From Enterobacter kobei (GTDB lineage Bacteria; Pseudomonadota; Gammaproteobacteria; Enterobacterales; Enterobacteriaceae): a DNA stretch of 64,000 nt. The notes under the pieces are model-generated. The model ran no database searches, was not told the DNA's origin, and worked only from the letters and a program-made list of their open reading frames with translations. The translations under genes were made by a program, and so were the position numbers. This document shows, one piece after another, positions 43,624 through 52,673 of the stretch. The stretch is from NCBI RefSeq assembly GCF_001729765.1, contig NZ_CP017181.1:496001-560000 (forward strand), given 5' to 3'. How positions within the stretch are numbered: position 1 is the stretch's first letter; each line of letters opens with the position of its first letter.

Positions 43624-44277
43624 TTAAGGATAGAGGGAGACGGGAAGAAAATGCAAAAATCGCCACAGCACCCACCCACCAAACCCCATCAGCACCACGC
43701 CCGCCGTGCGTTCAATCCACCCGAGCGCACGGCTGAGCTTCTGTTGCACCGCTCGCAACCCCATTAGCGACACCAGCGCCAGATCCCACACCAGCACCAC
43801 CATCACCATCCAGACGCCGCAGGTTGCCTGCTGAAGCAGCGTGACGTCTGGCCCCAGTAACGCCGTCATCAGCGCCAGATAGAACAGCGCGTTCTTCGGA
43901 TTAAGCAGTGCCGAGCCGAGCCCCAGCAGGATTTGCTTACGCAATGCGGGAAGCCGCTGATGAGTTTCATTCAGCGCCAGCGTCTGCGGGCGGCTGCGCA
44001 CCAGGTGCGAGCCAATCCACTGCAGGTACAGCGCCCCGGACAGTTCGATTAGCGTAAACAGCCACGTAAACTGGCGCAGGGCGCTCCAGCCGACAATCAC
44101 CAGAACAATATAGAGCGCATTACCCGCGGCGATGCCGAGGCACAGCCCGGCGCTGCCGCGCAGTCGGTAGCGCGCCGCGTAGCCCACAAGCAAGAAGAAA
44201 TCCGGACCCGGGCTTAACAGCGCAACAAAATGCGCCAGCGCCAGGGCGAGAAAAGCGGAAGGGAAGAACAGTTCCAT
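43624..44277 (-). CDS. LysE/RhtB family amino-acid exporter (217 aa)
   Basis: Six-helix LysE fold with the signature ALAHFVALLSPGPDFFLLVGYAARYRLRGS at the start and GSALLNPKNALFYLAL in the middle. Exports amino acids or derivatives; substrate unknown. Starts just beside the AraC-type gene, which reads the same way 39 bp upstream, so the regulator may control it. Confidence 0.92.
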   Translation of the reverse strand: MELFFPSAFLALALAHFVALLSPGPDFFLLVGYAARYRLRGSAGLCLGIAAGNALYIVLVIVGWSALRQFTWLFTLIELSGALYLQWIGSHLVRSRPQTLALNETHQRLPALRKQILLGLGSALLNPKNALFYLALMTALLGPDVTLLQQATCGVWMVMVVLVWDLALVSLMGLRAVQQKLSRALGWIERTAGVVLMGFGGWVLWRFLHFLPVSLYP

Positions 44278-44315
44278 AGTGACCTCATAGCCGTAACTGA
44301 GATCACCTTACGGTG

Positions 44316-45068
44316 TTACGTATCCTGATTATTGTCTGATATTGATCGTCCTGTGGCGTACTGGCGCGGCGTAGCGGCGCTATAGCGAACGAAGGTCTTA
44401 TGGAAATGGCTCTGATCGGCAAACCCACTCTGGTAGCTCACGTCGGCAATATCATCCCCGGCGCGCAGCCGTGCTTTGGCGTATTCCACGCGGGAGATAT
44501 TAAGGAAGCTGCCCGGCGTCAGCCCGGTGTCCTGCCGGAAGGTACGAATCAGCGTCTCCTTGCGTAGCGAGAAGCGTTGAGCCAGTTCATCAAGCGAAGG
44601 CGGTGCAGCCAGATCGGCAAGAAGTGCCTGCTGAATATGCTGGCTGGTTGAACGCAGCGCATCAGGGTTATCCGCACGGTGGGGAAGGACAGAAAGCAGC
44701 CTGTCCACGGATGCAGGCGACATTGTCTCAACAATATCAAGGAAGTGGTTGAAGAACGTAGCGTTACGGATCACCTGGAGCGCCAGAGGACGATCGGTGT
44801 CGATATAGAGCATATGGTAGCTGCGCGCTTGCCCGGCGATGGGGTTGCAGCTGTGCGGCGCATAAGCCGGGATCACAATCAGATCCCCGGGATGAAGGAT
44901 GTACTCCCTGTCATGGCACACGCAGCAGGTCTGGCCTTCCACAATCGCGCCAAGAGAGAGTTGAGGATGACAATGACGTTTGTAGGCCTGCGTGCTCTGC
45001 CGTGTGCTGCGGAGCTCAAGGCCTGAGGCGCGGTGAAAAGTCTGGAGGATGTGTCGGGTATCGGTCAT
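44316..45068 (-). CDS. AraC family transcriptional regulator (250 aa)
   Basis: N-terminal cupin sensor (AYKRHCHPQLSLGAIVEGQ, YILHPGDLIVIPAYAPH) and C-terminal double helix-turn-helix (SLDELAQRFSLRKETLIRTFRQ, IADVSYQSGFADQSHFHKTF). Start ATG 45068 with AAGGAG upstream; the open frame begins at 45173, but the added residues lack homology. It lies upstream of the LysE exporter and divergent from the Sad-like gene. Confidence 0.92.
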   Translation of the reverse strand: MTDTRHILQTFHRASGLELRSTRQSTQAYKRHCHPQLSLGAIVEGQTCCVCHDREYILHPGDLIVIPAYAPHSCNPIAGQARSYHMLYIDTDRPLALQVIRNATFFNHFLDIVETMSPASVDRLLSVLPHRADNPDALRSTSQHIQQALLADLAAPPSLDELAQRFSLRKETLIRTFRQDTGLTPGSFLNISRVEYAKARLRAGDDIADVSYQSGFADQSHFHKTFVRYSAATPRQYATGRSISDNNQDT

Positions 45069-45219
45069 GGGAACTCCTTCTGGACGTTTTTTATACCACG
45101 TCAGGGAACCGTCTGGCAGCGCTTCATTAGGAACCGTCCGGATATACCCAACTTTACGTCCAGAGCCAGTCATGTTGACTACCCTTAATACCCTAAGCGG
45201 TAAAACATGGAGATTCGAT

Positions 45220-46590
45220 ATGGCTTATCAGACAGTAAATCCTGCCACTAACCAGCTCATCAAAGAATACCCCTCACATACCGACGCGGATATTGAAGCG
45301 GCCCTGAAGGCGGCTGATGCGCTTTACCATTCTGACTGGGCGAAAGGCGACATCAACCAGCGTCTCCCGGTGTTGCATAAGCTTGCCGACCTGATCGACG
45401 AGCGCGTGGACGATCTGGCGAAAATTGCCAGTCAGGAGATGGGTAAGCTCATTGAGCAGAGCCGCGGCGAGGTGAAGCTGTGTGCACAAATCGCCCGCTA
45501 CTACGCCGACAACGCGAAGCAGTTCCTGGCGCCGGTGAAGTATCCCTCTGAACTTGGGGAAGCGTGGGTGGAGCATCACCCCATCGGCGTACTGATGGCC
45601 GTTGAGCCGTGGAACTTCCCGTACTACCAGCTGATGCGCGTTCTGGCGCCGAACCTGGCGGCGGGGAACCCGGTCATCGCCAAACACGCCAGCATTGTAC
45701 CGCACTGCGCTGAGACCTTTGCCCATCTGGTACGCGAGGCGGGTGCGCCGGAAGGGGCGTGGACCAACCTGTTTATCTCGTCCGATCAGGTGGCGAACAT
45801 CATCGCTGACGATCGCGTCCAGGGTGCCGCGCTGACCGGTTCCGAAAAAGCCGGTAGCGTCGTGGCCGCACAGGCGGCGAAGCACATCAAGAAATCCACG
45901 CTGGAATTGGGCGGTAACGACGTCTTCGTGGTGCTGGATGACGCCGACCTCGAAAAAGCGGTGAAGACGGGGGTCAGTGCGCGCCTCAACAACGCCGGGC
46001 AGGTCTGTACCGCGGCGAAGCGCTTTATCCTGCATGAAAAGATTGCGAATGCCTTCCTGACTAAATTCACCGAGGCGTTTAAGCAGGTGAAAATCGGCGA
46101 TCCGCTGGACGAAAGCACCACGCTGGGACCGCTGTCGTCTAAAGATGCGCTGGAAACGCTGACCAAACAGGTTAACGAGGCGGTGAAAAACGGTGCGACG
46201 CTGCACTATGGCGGTAAACCTGTTCAGCGTGACGGCAGCTTCTTCGAGCCGACGATTCTGACGAATATCTCTCGCGACAACCCGGCGTATTTCGAGGAGT
46301 TCTTCGGTCCGGTGGCCCAGATGTATGTGGTGAAAAACGACGACGAGGCCGTCGCCCTGGCGAACGATTCACACTATGGCCTGGGTGGGGCGGTATTCAG
46401 TCAGGATATCGAGCGCGCGAAGAAAATGGCGTCGTGGATTGAGACCGGGATGGTGTACATCAACTGGCTCACCGATACCGCGCCAGAGCTGCCGTTCGGC
46501 GGCGTGAAGCGCTCCGGTTATGGACGCGAGCTGTCGGATCTGGGGATCAAAGAGTTTGTGAACCAGAAGCTGGTGGTGGTGCGTAAGTAA
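45220..46590 (+). CDS. sad: Succinate-semialdehyde dehydrogenase, Sad/YneI-like (456 aa)
   Basis: ALDH with AVEPWNFPYYQLMRVLAPN, LTGSEKAGSVVA, catalytic Glu in STLELGGNDV and Cys in NNAGQVCTAAKR. Start MAYQTVNPATNQ and overall sequence match NAD-dependent Sad (YneI). ATG 45220 chosen by homology. It oxidises succinic semialdehyde to succinate; the hpa pathway encoded 8 kb to the right ends in pyruvate plus succinic semialdehyde, so this enzyme could complete it. Confidence 0.85.
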   Translation: MAYQTVNPATNQLIKEYPSHTDADIEAALKAADALYHSDWAKGDINQRLPVLHKLADLIDERVDDLAKIASQEMGKLIEQSRGEVKLCAQIARYYADNAKQFLAPVKYPSELGEAWVEHHPIGVLMAVEPWNFPYYQLMRVLAPNLAAGNPVIAKHASIVPHCAETFAHLVREAGAPEGAWTNLFISSDQVANIIADDRVQGAALTGSEKAGSVVAAQAAKHIKKSTLELGGNDVFVVLDDADLEKAVKTGVSARLNNAGQVCTAAKRFILHEKIANAFLTKFTEAFKQVKIGDPLDESTTLGPLSSKDALETLTKQVNEAVKNGATLHYGGKPVQRDGSFFEPTILTNISRDNPAYFEEFFGPVAQMYVVKNDDEAVALANDSHYGLGGAVFSQDIERAKKMASWIETGMVYINWLTDTAPELPFGGVKRSGYGRELSDLGIKEFVNQKLVVVRK

Positions 46591-46600
46591 CGTCATCGCC

Positions 46601-46677
46601 TTTCTTGCCGGGTGGCGCTGCGCTTACCCGGCCTACAAAACCCGTAGGCCCGTGCAAGCGTAGCGCCGCCGGGCGAA
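46601..46677. repeat. BIME: two REP elements
   Basis: GCCGGGTGGCGCTGCGCTTACCCGGC hairpin, then CCCGTAGGCCCGTGC...GCCGCCGGGCG, between convergent sad and yfaZ. Confidence 0.8.
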
Positions 46678-46692
46678 ACGCGCAATACAGCC

Positions 46693-47238
46693 TTAGAAGG
46701 ACACACCACCGCCCACGTATGCGCCGTCAATCAGCGTGTGGCCAGGGCGACCGTCTTTGCCATCAACGCTCACGTGGCGGTAACCCACTTTCAGGGTCAG
46801 CGGCGTGACAGGCGTCCAGCTTACGCCCCCGTTGGCTTCCACATAGTTTTTCACGCTGTTGTTCAGGCCTTCAGGCGCAACGTAACCTTCGCCATAGACA
46901 TGGATGCTGTCAGTCAGCGCAACGTTTACGCCGCCACCAATCGGGAACGCCACGCCGTTATCGCCTTTTTTCGGGCCGATGTAGATCGCCTTCGCGCCTG
47001 CGTTCAGCATGACCGGGCCCACTTCCAGGTTGTAGCCTGCGCCCACGCCACCGGTCTGGGTACCGTCATCGGTGTTTTTGAGCCAGTTGCTTTCGGCGTA
47101 CAGGCCGGATGAGGATTTGCCCATTTCCAGATTGAGGTTAGTAAAGTTTTTACCCTGCTCAACGCTACCGCCCATGGCCAGTGCGGAACCAGAGAGGGCT
47201 GTCAGTGCAGAAAGAAGAAGGATATTCAGTTTTTTCAT
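46693..47238 (-). CDS. yfaZ: YfaZ family outer-membrane beta-barrel protein (181 aa)
   Basis: Signal peptide MKKLNILLLSALTALSGSALA with cleavage after ALA, then alternating beta strands (NFTNLNLEMGK, GVGAGYNLEVGPVMLNAGAK, LKVGYRHVSVDG) and a C-terminal Phe (GGGVSF), typical of Bam-assembled barrels. Resembles E. coli YfaZ, function unknown. Confidence 0.9.
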   Translation of the reverse strand: MKKLNILLLSALTALSGSALAMGGSVEQGKNFTNLNLEMGKSSSGLYAESNWLKNTDDGTQTGGVGAGYNLEVGPVMLNAGAKAIYIGPKKGDNGVAFPIGGGVNVALTDSIHVYGEGYVAPEGLNNSVKNYVEANGGVSWTPVTPLTLKVGYRHVSVDGKDGRPGHTLIDGAYVGGGVSF

Positions 47239-47648
47239 GTTTCATGCCTCATCATCAAATTAATCTGGAGGCACCATAACAAGCGATGTTTATGACTGCA
47301 AATGTGATGCAAGTCGCTGTTTTATGCTGGTTTTGTTAAATTTTATTTATTTAATGTTGCGTTTTTGTTTGATTGAACGGGAGTCAACGCGTGATTTTCA
47401 GGCGTTTAGAAACCGTTTAGTTTTTTGACTAAACATAAACTGAACGAGGGCGGGATAGTGACTGGAGGTGTAATAATGGAGGCTCCAGAAATTTCCAAAA
47501 ATATTTCAAAAATCACATAAAACAACAAAGATTTACACTTATGGTGGTGAAAACACGTCCTCTCGCGCAGGCGCCTTTCCCTGCGATGTCATTTTTCTGA
47601 CACGTTTGTTCATTACGTTGTTGGCTTCTCTTACTGGATGCTAACAAT
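47239..47648. other. Divergent promoter region, AT-rich, with one palindrome
   Basis: 410 bp between yfaZ and the phytase-like gene. It contains the perfect inverted repeat GTTTAGT-TTTTTG-ACTAAAC at 47414-47433, a possible operator or small terminator. No gene of any size is supported. Confidence 0.5.
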
Positions 47649-49007
47649 ATGAAAAGAAAAATCATTCCTGTGCTGGTTGGTTGTGCGCTCTCTTTCTCTG
47701 GCCTGGCGGCACAGCCCACGGCTGAACGCTATGTCGTCAGCTTTCCTGAAGGCTCACACGTCAACTACAGCGGCGCGTTCGCCAGCGCATTTCCGAACGG
47801 ACTCCCGGTGGGCATTGGCTCTGGCCTGCTGTTTACGGGTAAGCAGGGCGATGCTCTGACCTTTGCAACCGTGACCGATCGCGGTCCAAACGCCGATGCG
47901 CCAAAAATGGGTAAAAATGAAGCCAAAATTTTTGTCACGCCGGATTTCGCGCCGCTGCTGATGACCATCCGCGTGCAGAACGGTAAAGCAGAAGCGACGG
48001 ATGCCCGCCCGCTGCATGACGATAAAGGCGAGATTAACGGTCTGCCGCTGCAAAGCGGCGTGATTGGATCCACCAATGAGGTGGCGTTTAGCGACACCCT
48101 CAAGACGCTGAAGGGTGACAACCGCGGGCTGGATACGGAAGGCATCACGCCGGACGGCAAAGGCGGCTACTGGCTGTGCGACGAGTATGGCCCGTTTCTG
48201 ATTAACGTCGACAGTAAAGGGAAAATCCTGGCGATCCACGGCCCGCAGGCGGCGGAAGGGGAAAAGTCGATCGCGGGCGGTCTGCCAAACGTTATCAAAT
48301 GGCGTCAACCGAACCGGGGCTTTGAAGGCCTGACCCGTATGCCGGACGGGCGCATTATCGCCGCGGTACAAAGTACGCTGGATATCGACGGTAAAAGCAA
48401 AAAGCAGGCGCTGTTTACGCGTCTCGTGAGCTTCGACCCGGCGACCGGCAAAACAGCGATGTACGGCTACCCTATCGACAGCGCGGCCTACAGCAAAAAC
48501 AGTGATGCCAAAATCGGCGACATCGTGGCGCTTGATGACCAGCATATCCTGCTGATTGAGCAGGGAAGCGATAAAAATGACGGGATGCGTAACCTTATCT
48601 ACAAGGTGGACCTCAGCAAAGCGAGCGACCTGAGCGCCTTTGACAAGCCGGGCGAGTACCCGGAGTTTGATGATGAGAAAACCCTGAAGCAGCGCGGCAT
48701 TACCCTTGCGGCAAAAACGCAGGTCGTTGATTTGCGCGCGCTGGGCTGGCAGCAGGAGAAAGCTGAAGGGCTGGCGCTGATCGACAGCAAACGGCTTGCC
48801 GTGGCGAACGATAATGACTTTGGCGTGAAGGTGGCGATGCAAAATCCGGTCGAGGGCAAGAAGCTCAAGGATTATCGGGTGAACGCGGAAGGCAAGCTGA
48901 CGCTGGATGATAAACCGGTTGAAACCACGCTTAGCGTGAAGCCGCTGAAGAAGCCTGAGTCGGATAGTGAGCTGTGGATTGTGACGCTGCCGGAGGCGTT
49001 GAAATAA
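47649..49007 (+). CDS. Secreted esterase-like/phytase-like beta-propeller protein (452 aa)
   Basis: Signal peptide MKRKIIPVLVGCALSFSGLAA, then the PF13449 'esterase-like activity of phytase' fold: DTEGITPDGKGGYWLCDEYGPF, FEGLTRMPDGRIIAAVQS, KAEGLALIDSKRLAVANDND. Acidic residues of these loops probably bind calcium. Periplasmic. Substrate unknown; family members have phosphatase or esterase activity. Monocistronic, ended by a perfect hairpin. Confidence 0.85.
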   Translation: MKRKIIPVLVGCALSFSGLAAQPTAERYVVSFPEGSHVNYSGAFASAFPNGLPVGIGSGLLFTGKQGDALTFATVTDRGPNADAPKMGKNEAKIFVTPDFAPLLMTIRVQNGKAEATDARPLHDDKGEINGLPLQSGVIGSTNEVAFSDTLKTLKGDNRGLDTEGITPDGKGGYWLCDEYGPFLINVDSKGKILAIHGPQAAEGEKSIAGGLPNVIKWRQPNRGFEGLTRMPDGRIIAAVQSTLDIDGKSKKQALFTRLVSFDPATGKTAMYGYPIDSAAYSKNSDAKIGDIVALDDQHILLIEQGSDKNDGMRNLIYKVDLSKASDLSAFDKPGEYPEFDDEKTLKQRGITLAAKTQVVDLRALGWQQEKAEGLALIDSKRLAVANDNDFGVKVAMQNPVEGKKLKDYRVNAEGKLTLDDKPVETTLSVKPLKKPESDSELWIVTLPEALK

Positions 49008-49025
49008 GTTTAGGCACCCCTCAAC

Positions 49026-49056
49026 CTTCCCCTCTCCCCACGGGGGAGAGGGGAAG
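49026..49056. terminator. Perfect hairpin between phytase-like gene and yjiA
   Basis: CTTCCCCTCTCCCC, AC, then GGGGGAGAGGGGAAG. A member of the CCCTCTCCC repeat family that lies between convergent genes. Confidence 0.65.
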
Positions 49057-49064
49057 CAGGGCGG

Positions 49065-50018
49065 TTATTTTTTCAGATCTGCAAACGCCGCGCGAATCTC
49101 TTCCTCCGGCAGCTGTATGCCAATAAATACCATTACGCTACGCGGCGCTTCATCGCCCCACGGGCGATCCCAGTCGGCGCTGTATAAGCGCTGCACGCCC
49201 TGGAACAGCAGGCGGTTCGGTTCGCCGTCGATCCACAGCATCCCTTTGTAGCGCAGCAGTTTGTCGGCAAATGACAGCAGGAGGTTCTCCATCACGCGGG
49301 AGACCTCGCTGATATCCACCGGGTAATCCAGCTCCACCACAATCGACGTCACGTCGTTTTGCTTGTCTCCCATAAAGTGGAAACGCGGTTTCGTGGTGAC
49401 GTTCTCTTCCAGCATAAAGCCGTTGGTGTTGAACAGCTGTGAGAGGTCGATATCGCCGTGCGTCACGGTGTAAATCGGCGCGCGGGAGTTAATGCGGGTC
49501 AGACGTTCACGCAGTTTCTCGCTGTCACCCGCCACGTCGGTTTTGGTCAGCAGGATGCGGTCGGCGTAGCCCACCTGAGACTGGGCGATGGTGAACTGGT
49601 TCATCTGATCGTTGGCGTGAACCGCATCGACCAGGGCGATGACGCCGTCCAGCAGGTAGCGCTGGCAAAGAATGTCATGGGAGAAAAAGGTCTGAATAAT
49701 CGGGCCGGGGTCGGCCATGCCGGTGCATTCAATCACCAGGCGGTCGAAGTCGATTTCACCGCGATCGCGGCTGTCGAGCAGATCCAGCAGGGCGTCTTCC
49801 AGCTCGTTTGAGCGGGTACAGCAGATGCAGCCGTTGGTCAGGGTTTTGATCTGCGTGGCGCGATCGCCAATCAATTGATCGTCCACGGAGACTTCGCCGA
49901 ATTCGTTTTCGATGACGGCGATCCTGAAGCCGTGCTGCTCGTTCAGGATGTGGCGCAGCAGGGTGGTTTTACCGGCGCCGAGGAAACCGGTCAGCAGGGT
50001 GACGGCAATCGGGGTCAT
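49065..50018 (-). CDS. yjiA: COG0523 GTPase YjiA (317 aa)
   Basis: G3E-family GTPase with Walker A TGFLGAGKTTLL, the metal site NGCICCTR (CxCC), switch region IECTGMADPGPI and LLTKTDVAGD. Matches E. coli YjiA, a zinc-binding metal chaperone-like GTPase. ATG 50018 with AAAGGAG upstream gives the E. coli start; the frame extends to 50063 without support. Follows yjiX by 10 bp in the btsT operon. Confidence 0.95.
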   Translation of the reverse strand: MTPIAVTLLTGFLGAGKTTLLRHILNEQHGFRIAVIENEFGEVSVDDQLIGDRATQIKTLTNGCICCTRSNELEDALLDLLDSRDRGEIDFDRLVIECTGMADPGPIIQTFFSHDILCQRYLLDGVIALVDAVHANDQMNQFTIAQSQVGYADRILLTKTDVAGDSEKLRERLTRINSRAPIYTVTHGDIDLSQLFNTNGFMLEENVTTKPRFHFMGDKQNDVTSIVVELDYPVDISEVSRVMENLLLSFADKLLRYKGMLWIDGEPNRLLFQGVQRLYSADWDRPWGDEAPRSVMVFIGIQLPEEEIRAAFADLKK

Positions 50019-50028
50019 GTTCTCTCCT

Positions 50029-50232
50029 TTAGCAGCAGCGGACGCCGCCTTCTCCACTTCCACCGTAGCGTGCTTCCTGACGCTCGCGGAAGAATTCAGT
50101 GTAGGTCATGTACGGTTTATCCGGATGGTTGGTCTTCATATGCTCAACGTAGTTGTCATAGTCCGGAATACCAATCAGCATTTTTGCCGCCTGACCGAGG
50201 TATTTTTTCGCTTCGCCTAAGTTACCAAACAT
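50029..50232 (-). CDS. yjiX: YbdD/YjiX family small protein (67 aa)
   Basis: [32 protein letters not shown] and the C-terminal GGVRCC are characteristic. YjiX-type proteins accompany CstA-family transporters; a BIME separates it from btsT here. Role unclear, possibly an accessory to the transporter. Confidence 0.93.
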   Translation of the reverse strand: MFGNLGEAKKYLGQAAKMLIGIPDYDNYVEHMKTNHPDKPYMTYTEFFRERQEARYGGSGEGGVRCC

Positions 50233-50250
50233 AATGCATCCTGATAAGAC

Positions 50251-50324
50251 AAAGCCCGGTGGCGCTACGCTTACCGGGCCTAAAGTACCGTTGTAGGGCG
50301 GGTCAGCGTAGCGCCACCCGCCAT
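50251..50324. repeat. BIME between btsT and yjiX
   Basis: GCCCGGTGGCGCTACGCTTACCGGGC and the facing GGCGGGTCAGCGTAGCGCCACCCGCC. Its place inside the operon may lower expression of yjiX-yjiA relative to btsT. Confidence 0.8.
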
Positions 50325-50328
50325 TTTT

Positions 50329-52482
50329 TTAATGGTGTGAAGAGGTCTTCACGCCACCTTCCGGCACCGGCACGTACGGCGTTTCTTTATCCGTACGGCC
50401 TTCGGCGTTACGCACTTTCAGCCAGGTTTTGATACCGTAGAAAATGATGCTGTACACCACCACCAGGAACAGAATGCTCAGACCTGCGTTGGTGTAGTTG
50501 TTCACCACGATATGGTTCATGTTGGCAATCTGCTGCGTGGTCAGATCTGCGCCGCCTGCGGCAATCTTCTCTTTGTACTGGTTCGCCATGAAGAAGAAGC
50601 CTTCCAGCTGCGGGTTGGTGCTGAACAGCTTCAGGCCCAGCGCCCAGGTAGTGCAGAGCAGCAGCCACAGTGCAGGAATGACGGTCACCCAGATGTATTT
50701 GGTGCGTTTCATTTTCACCAGTACGACGGTGCCAAGTACCAGAGCCACAGCGGCCAGCATCTGGTTAGAGATACCGAACAGCGGCCACAGGCTCTTCACG
50801 CCGCCGAGTGGATCAACCACGCCCTGATACAGCAGGTAACCCCACAGGCCTACGCAACCCGCAGTGCCGAGCACACCCGCCACCAGAGAGTCGGTTTTCT
50901 TCAGGAACGGCACGAAGTTACCCAGCAGGTCCTGCAGCATGAAGCGGCCCGCACGGGTACCGGCATCCAGCGCGGTGAGGATAAACAGCGCTTCAAACAG
51001 AATACCGAAGTGGTACCAGAAGCCCATGTCTGCCCACGGCAGCACTTTATGGAACACATGTGCAATACCGACAGCCAGCGTCGGTGCGCCACCTGCGCGG
51101 TTCAGCACGGACGGTTCGCCGATGTCTTTCGCGGTCTGCATGATCTGCTCAGGGGAGATCACGAAGCCCCAGGAGCTGACGGTTGCTGCCGCGTGGGCGC
51201 TGGCATCCTTCAGCTGGGCCATGATCAGCGCGGTATTTTCGCCGCCCATCTCATGCAGGTTTGGCATGGTGATGCCCAGACCCGCAGGCGGGGTGTTCAT
51301 TGCGAAGTACAGGCCCGGTTCGATGATAGACGCCGCAACCAGCGCCATGATCGCCACGAAGGATTCCATCAGCATCGCGCCGTAACCGATAAAGCGCGCG
51401 TCGGTTTCGTTGGCCATCAGCTTCGGCGTGGTGCCGGAGGAGATCAGCGCGTGGAAGCCAGACACGGCACCACAGGCGATGGTGATAAACAGGAACGGGA
51501 ACAGCGCGCCTTTCCACAGTGGGCCGGTGCCGTCAATGTACTGAGTCACCGCCGGCATTTTCAGCTCAGGGTTGATGATCACAATCCCGATAGCCAGCCC
51601 GACGATAACCCCGATTTTCAGGAAGGTCGCGAGGTAATCACGTGGTGCCAGAATCAGCCATACCGGGAGCAGGGCGGATACAAACGCGTAACCAATCAGC
51701 GCGAAGGTGATGGTGGTGTCCTTAAAGGTCAGCGCCGGGCCCCAGTACGGGTCATGCGCAATGACGCCGCCAAAGTAGATAGAGGCAACCAGCAGCACGA
51801 TACCAATCACGGAGACTTCGCCCACGCGTCCCGGGCGCAGGAAGCGCATGTAAATGCCCATGAACAGCGCAATCGGTACGGTAGAGCAGACGGTAAACAC
51901 GCCCCACGGACTTTCGGCCAGCGCTTTCACGACGATCAGCGCCAGCACCGCGAGGATAATGATCATAATCAGGAAACAACCGAACAGGGCAATGGTACCC
52001 GGCACGCGACCCATCTCTTCTTTGATCATCTCACCCAGCGACGAACCGTTACGGCGTGAGGAGATAAACAGCACCATAAAGTCCTGCACCGCGCCCGCCA
52101 GCACCACGCCCGCCAGCAGCCAGAGGGTACCCGGCAGGTAGCCCATCTGCGCGGCCAGTACCGGGCCGACCAGCGGGCCAGCGCCTGCAATGGCGGCAAA
52201 GTGGTGACCAAACAGCACGTAGCGGTTGGTTGGCACGTAGTTCAGGCCGTCATTGTTAATGACCGCCGGCGTGGCGCGCGTTGGGTCGAGCTTCATGACC
52301 TTCTGCGCGATGTATAAGCTGTAGTAGCGATAAGCCACAAGATAGACGGAAACGGACGCGACGACGATCCACAGGGCGCTGACGTGTTCGCCCCGGCGTA
52401 ATGCGACAACCGCCAGACAGAAAGCACCGAGGATCCCGAGTAAGGCCCAGGGCACGTGCTTAAGTAGTTTTTTAGTATCCAT
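50329..52482 (-). CDS. btsT: Pyruvate:H+ symporter BtsT, CstA family (717 aa)
   Basis: Near-identical to E. coli BtsT (YjiY) by recall: MDTKKLLKHVPWALLGILGA, GHHFAAIAGAGPLVGPVLAA and the tail PVPEGGVKTSSHH. About 18 membrane segments. High-affinity pyruvate uptake, induced by the BtsS/BtsR two-component system. ATG 52482 is the homologous start; the open frame begins 13 codons earlier. A BtsR-type direct repeat lies 140 bp upstream. Confidence 0.95.
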   Translation of the reverse strand: MDTKKLLKHVPWALLGILGAFCLAVVALRRGEHVSALWIVVASVSVYLVAYRYYSLYIAQKVMKLDPTRATPAVINNDGLNYVPTNRYVLFGHHFAAIAGAGPLVGPVLAAQMGYLPGTLWLLAGVVLAGAVQDFMVLFISSRRNGSSLGEMIKEEMGRVPGTIALFGCFLIMIIILAVLALIVVKALAESPWGVFTVCSTVPIALFMGIYMRFLRPGRVGEVSVIGIVLLVASIYFGGVIAHDPYWGPALTFKDTTITFALIGYAFVSALLPVWLILAPRDYLATFLKIGVIVGLAIGIVIINPELKMPAVTQYIDGTGPLWKGALFPFLFITIACGAVSGFHALISSGTTPKLMANETDARFIGYGAMLMESFVAIMALVAASIIEPGLYFAMNTPPAGLGITMPNLHEMGGENTALIMAQLKDASAHAAATVSSWGFVISPEQIMQTAKDIGEPSVLNRAGGAPTLAVGIAHVFHKVLPWADMGFWYHFGILFEALFILTALDAGTRAGRFMLQDLLGNFVPFLKKTDSLVAGVLGTAGCVGLWGYLLYQGVVDPLGGVKSLWPLFGISNQMLAAVALVLGTVVLVKMKRTKYIWVTVIPALWLLLCTTWALGLKLFSTNPQLEGFFFMANQYKEKIAAGGADLTTQQIANMNHIVVNNYTNAGLSILFLVVVYSIIFYGIKTWLKVRNAEGRTDKETPYVPVPEGGVKTSSHH

Positions 52483-52621
52483 AGTAAGACCTGGTTTTTT
52501 ATGTAAAGAAAAAAGGGTCAAGGTTCGTTGTGAGGAGGTATTGAGTAATGCTGGAGCGATCGTGCCAGATCCTCGCGCGTGTAAAGGTGGGTAAATGAAT
52601 GAGTGGTTGAAAGTGACGGGT

Positions 52622-52648
52622 GAGCGGTCAAAGGAAGCGGCGAGTGGT
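52622..52648. promoter_or_regulatory. BtsR (YehT) binding site for btsT
   Basis: On the minus strand ACCACTC-N13-ACCGCTC fits the known BtsR motif ACC(G/A)CT(C/T)-N13-ACC(G/A)CT(C/T) exactly. A third half-site, GAGTGGT on the plus strand at 52601-52607, lies 14 bp closer to btsT. Confidence 0.8.
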
Positions 52649-52673
52649 TAAGGCTCGCCGCCGCTGGAGGAAA

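Noticed and set aside
50512..52059. 515-codon rightward frame opposite btsT
   Set aside because: Antisense shadow of a highly conserved transporter; His/Gln/Arg-rich with no domain.
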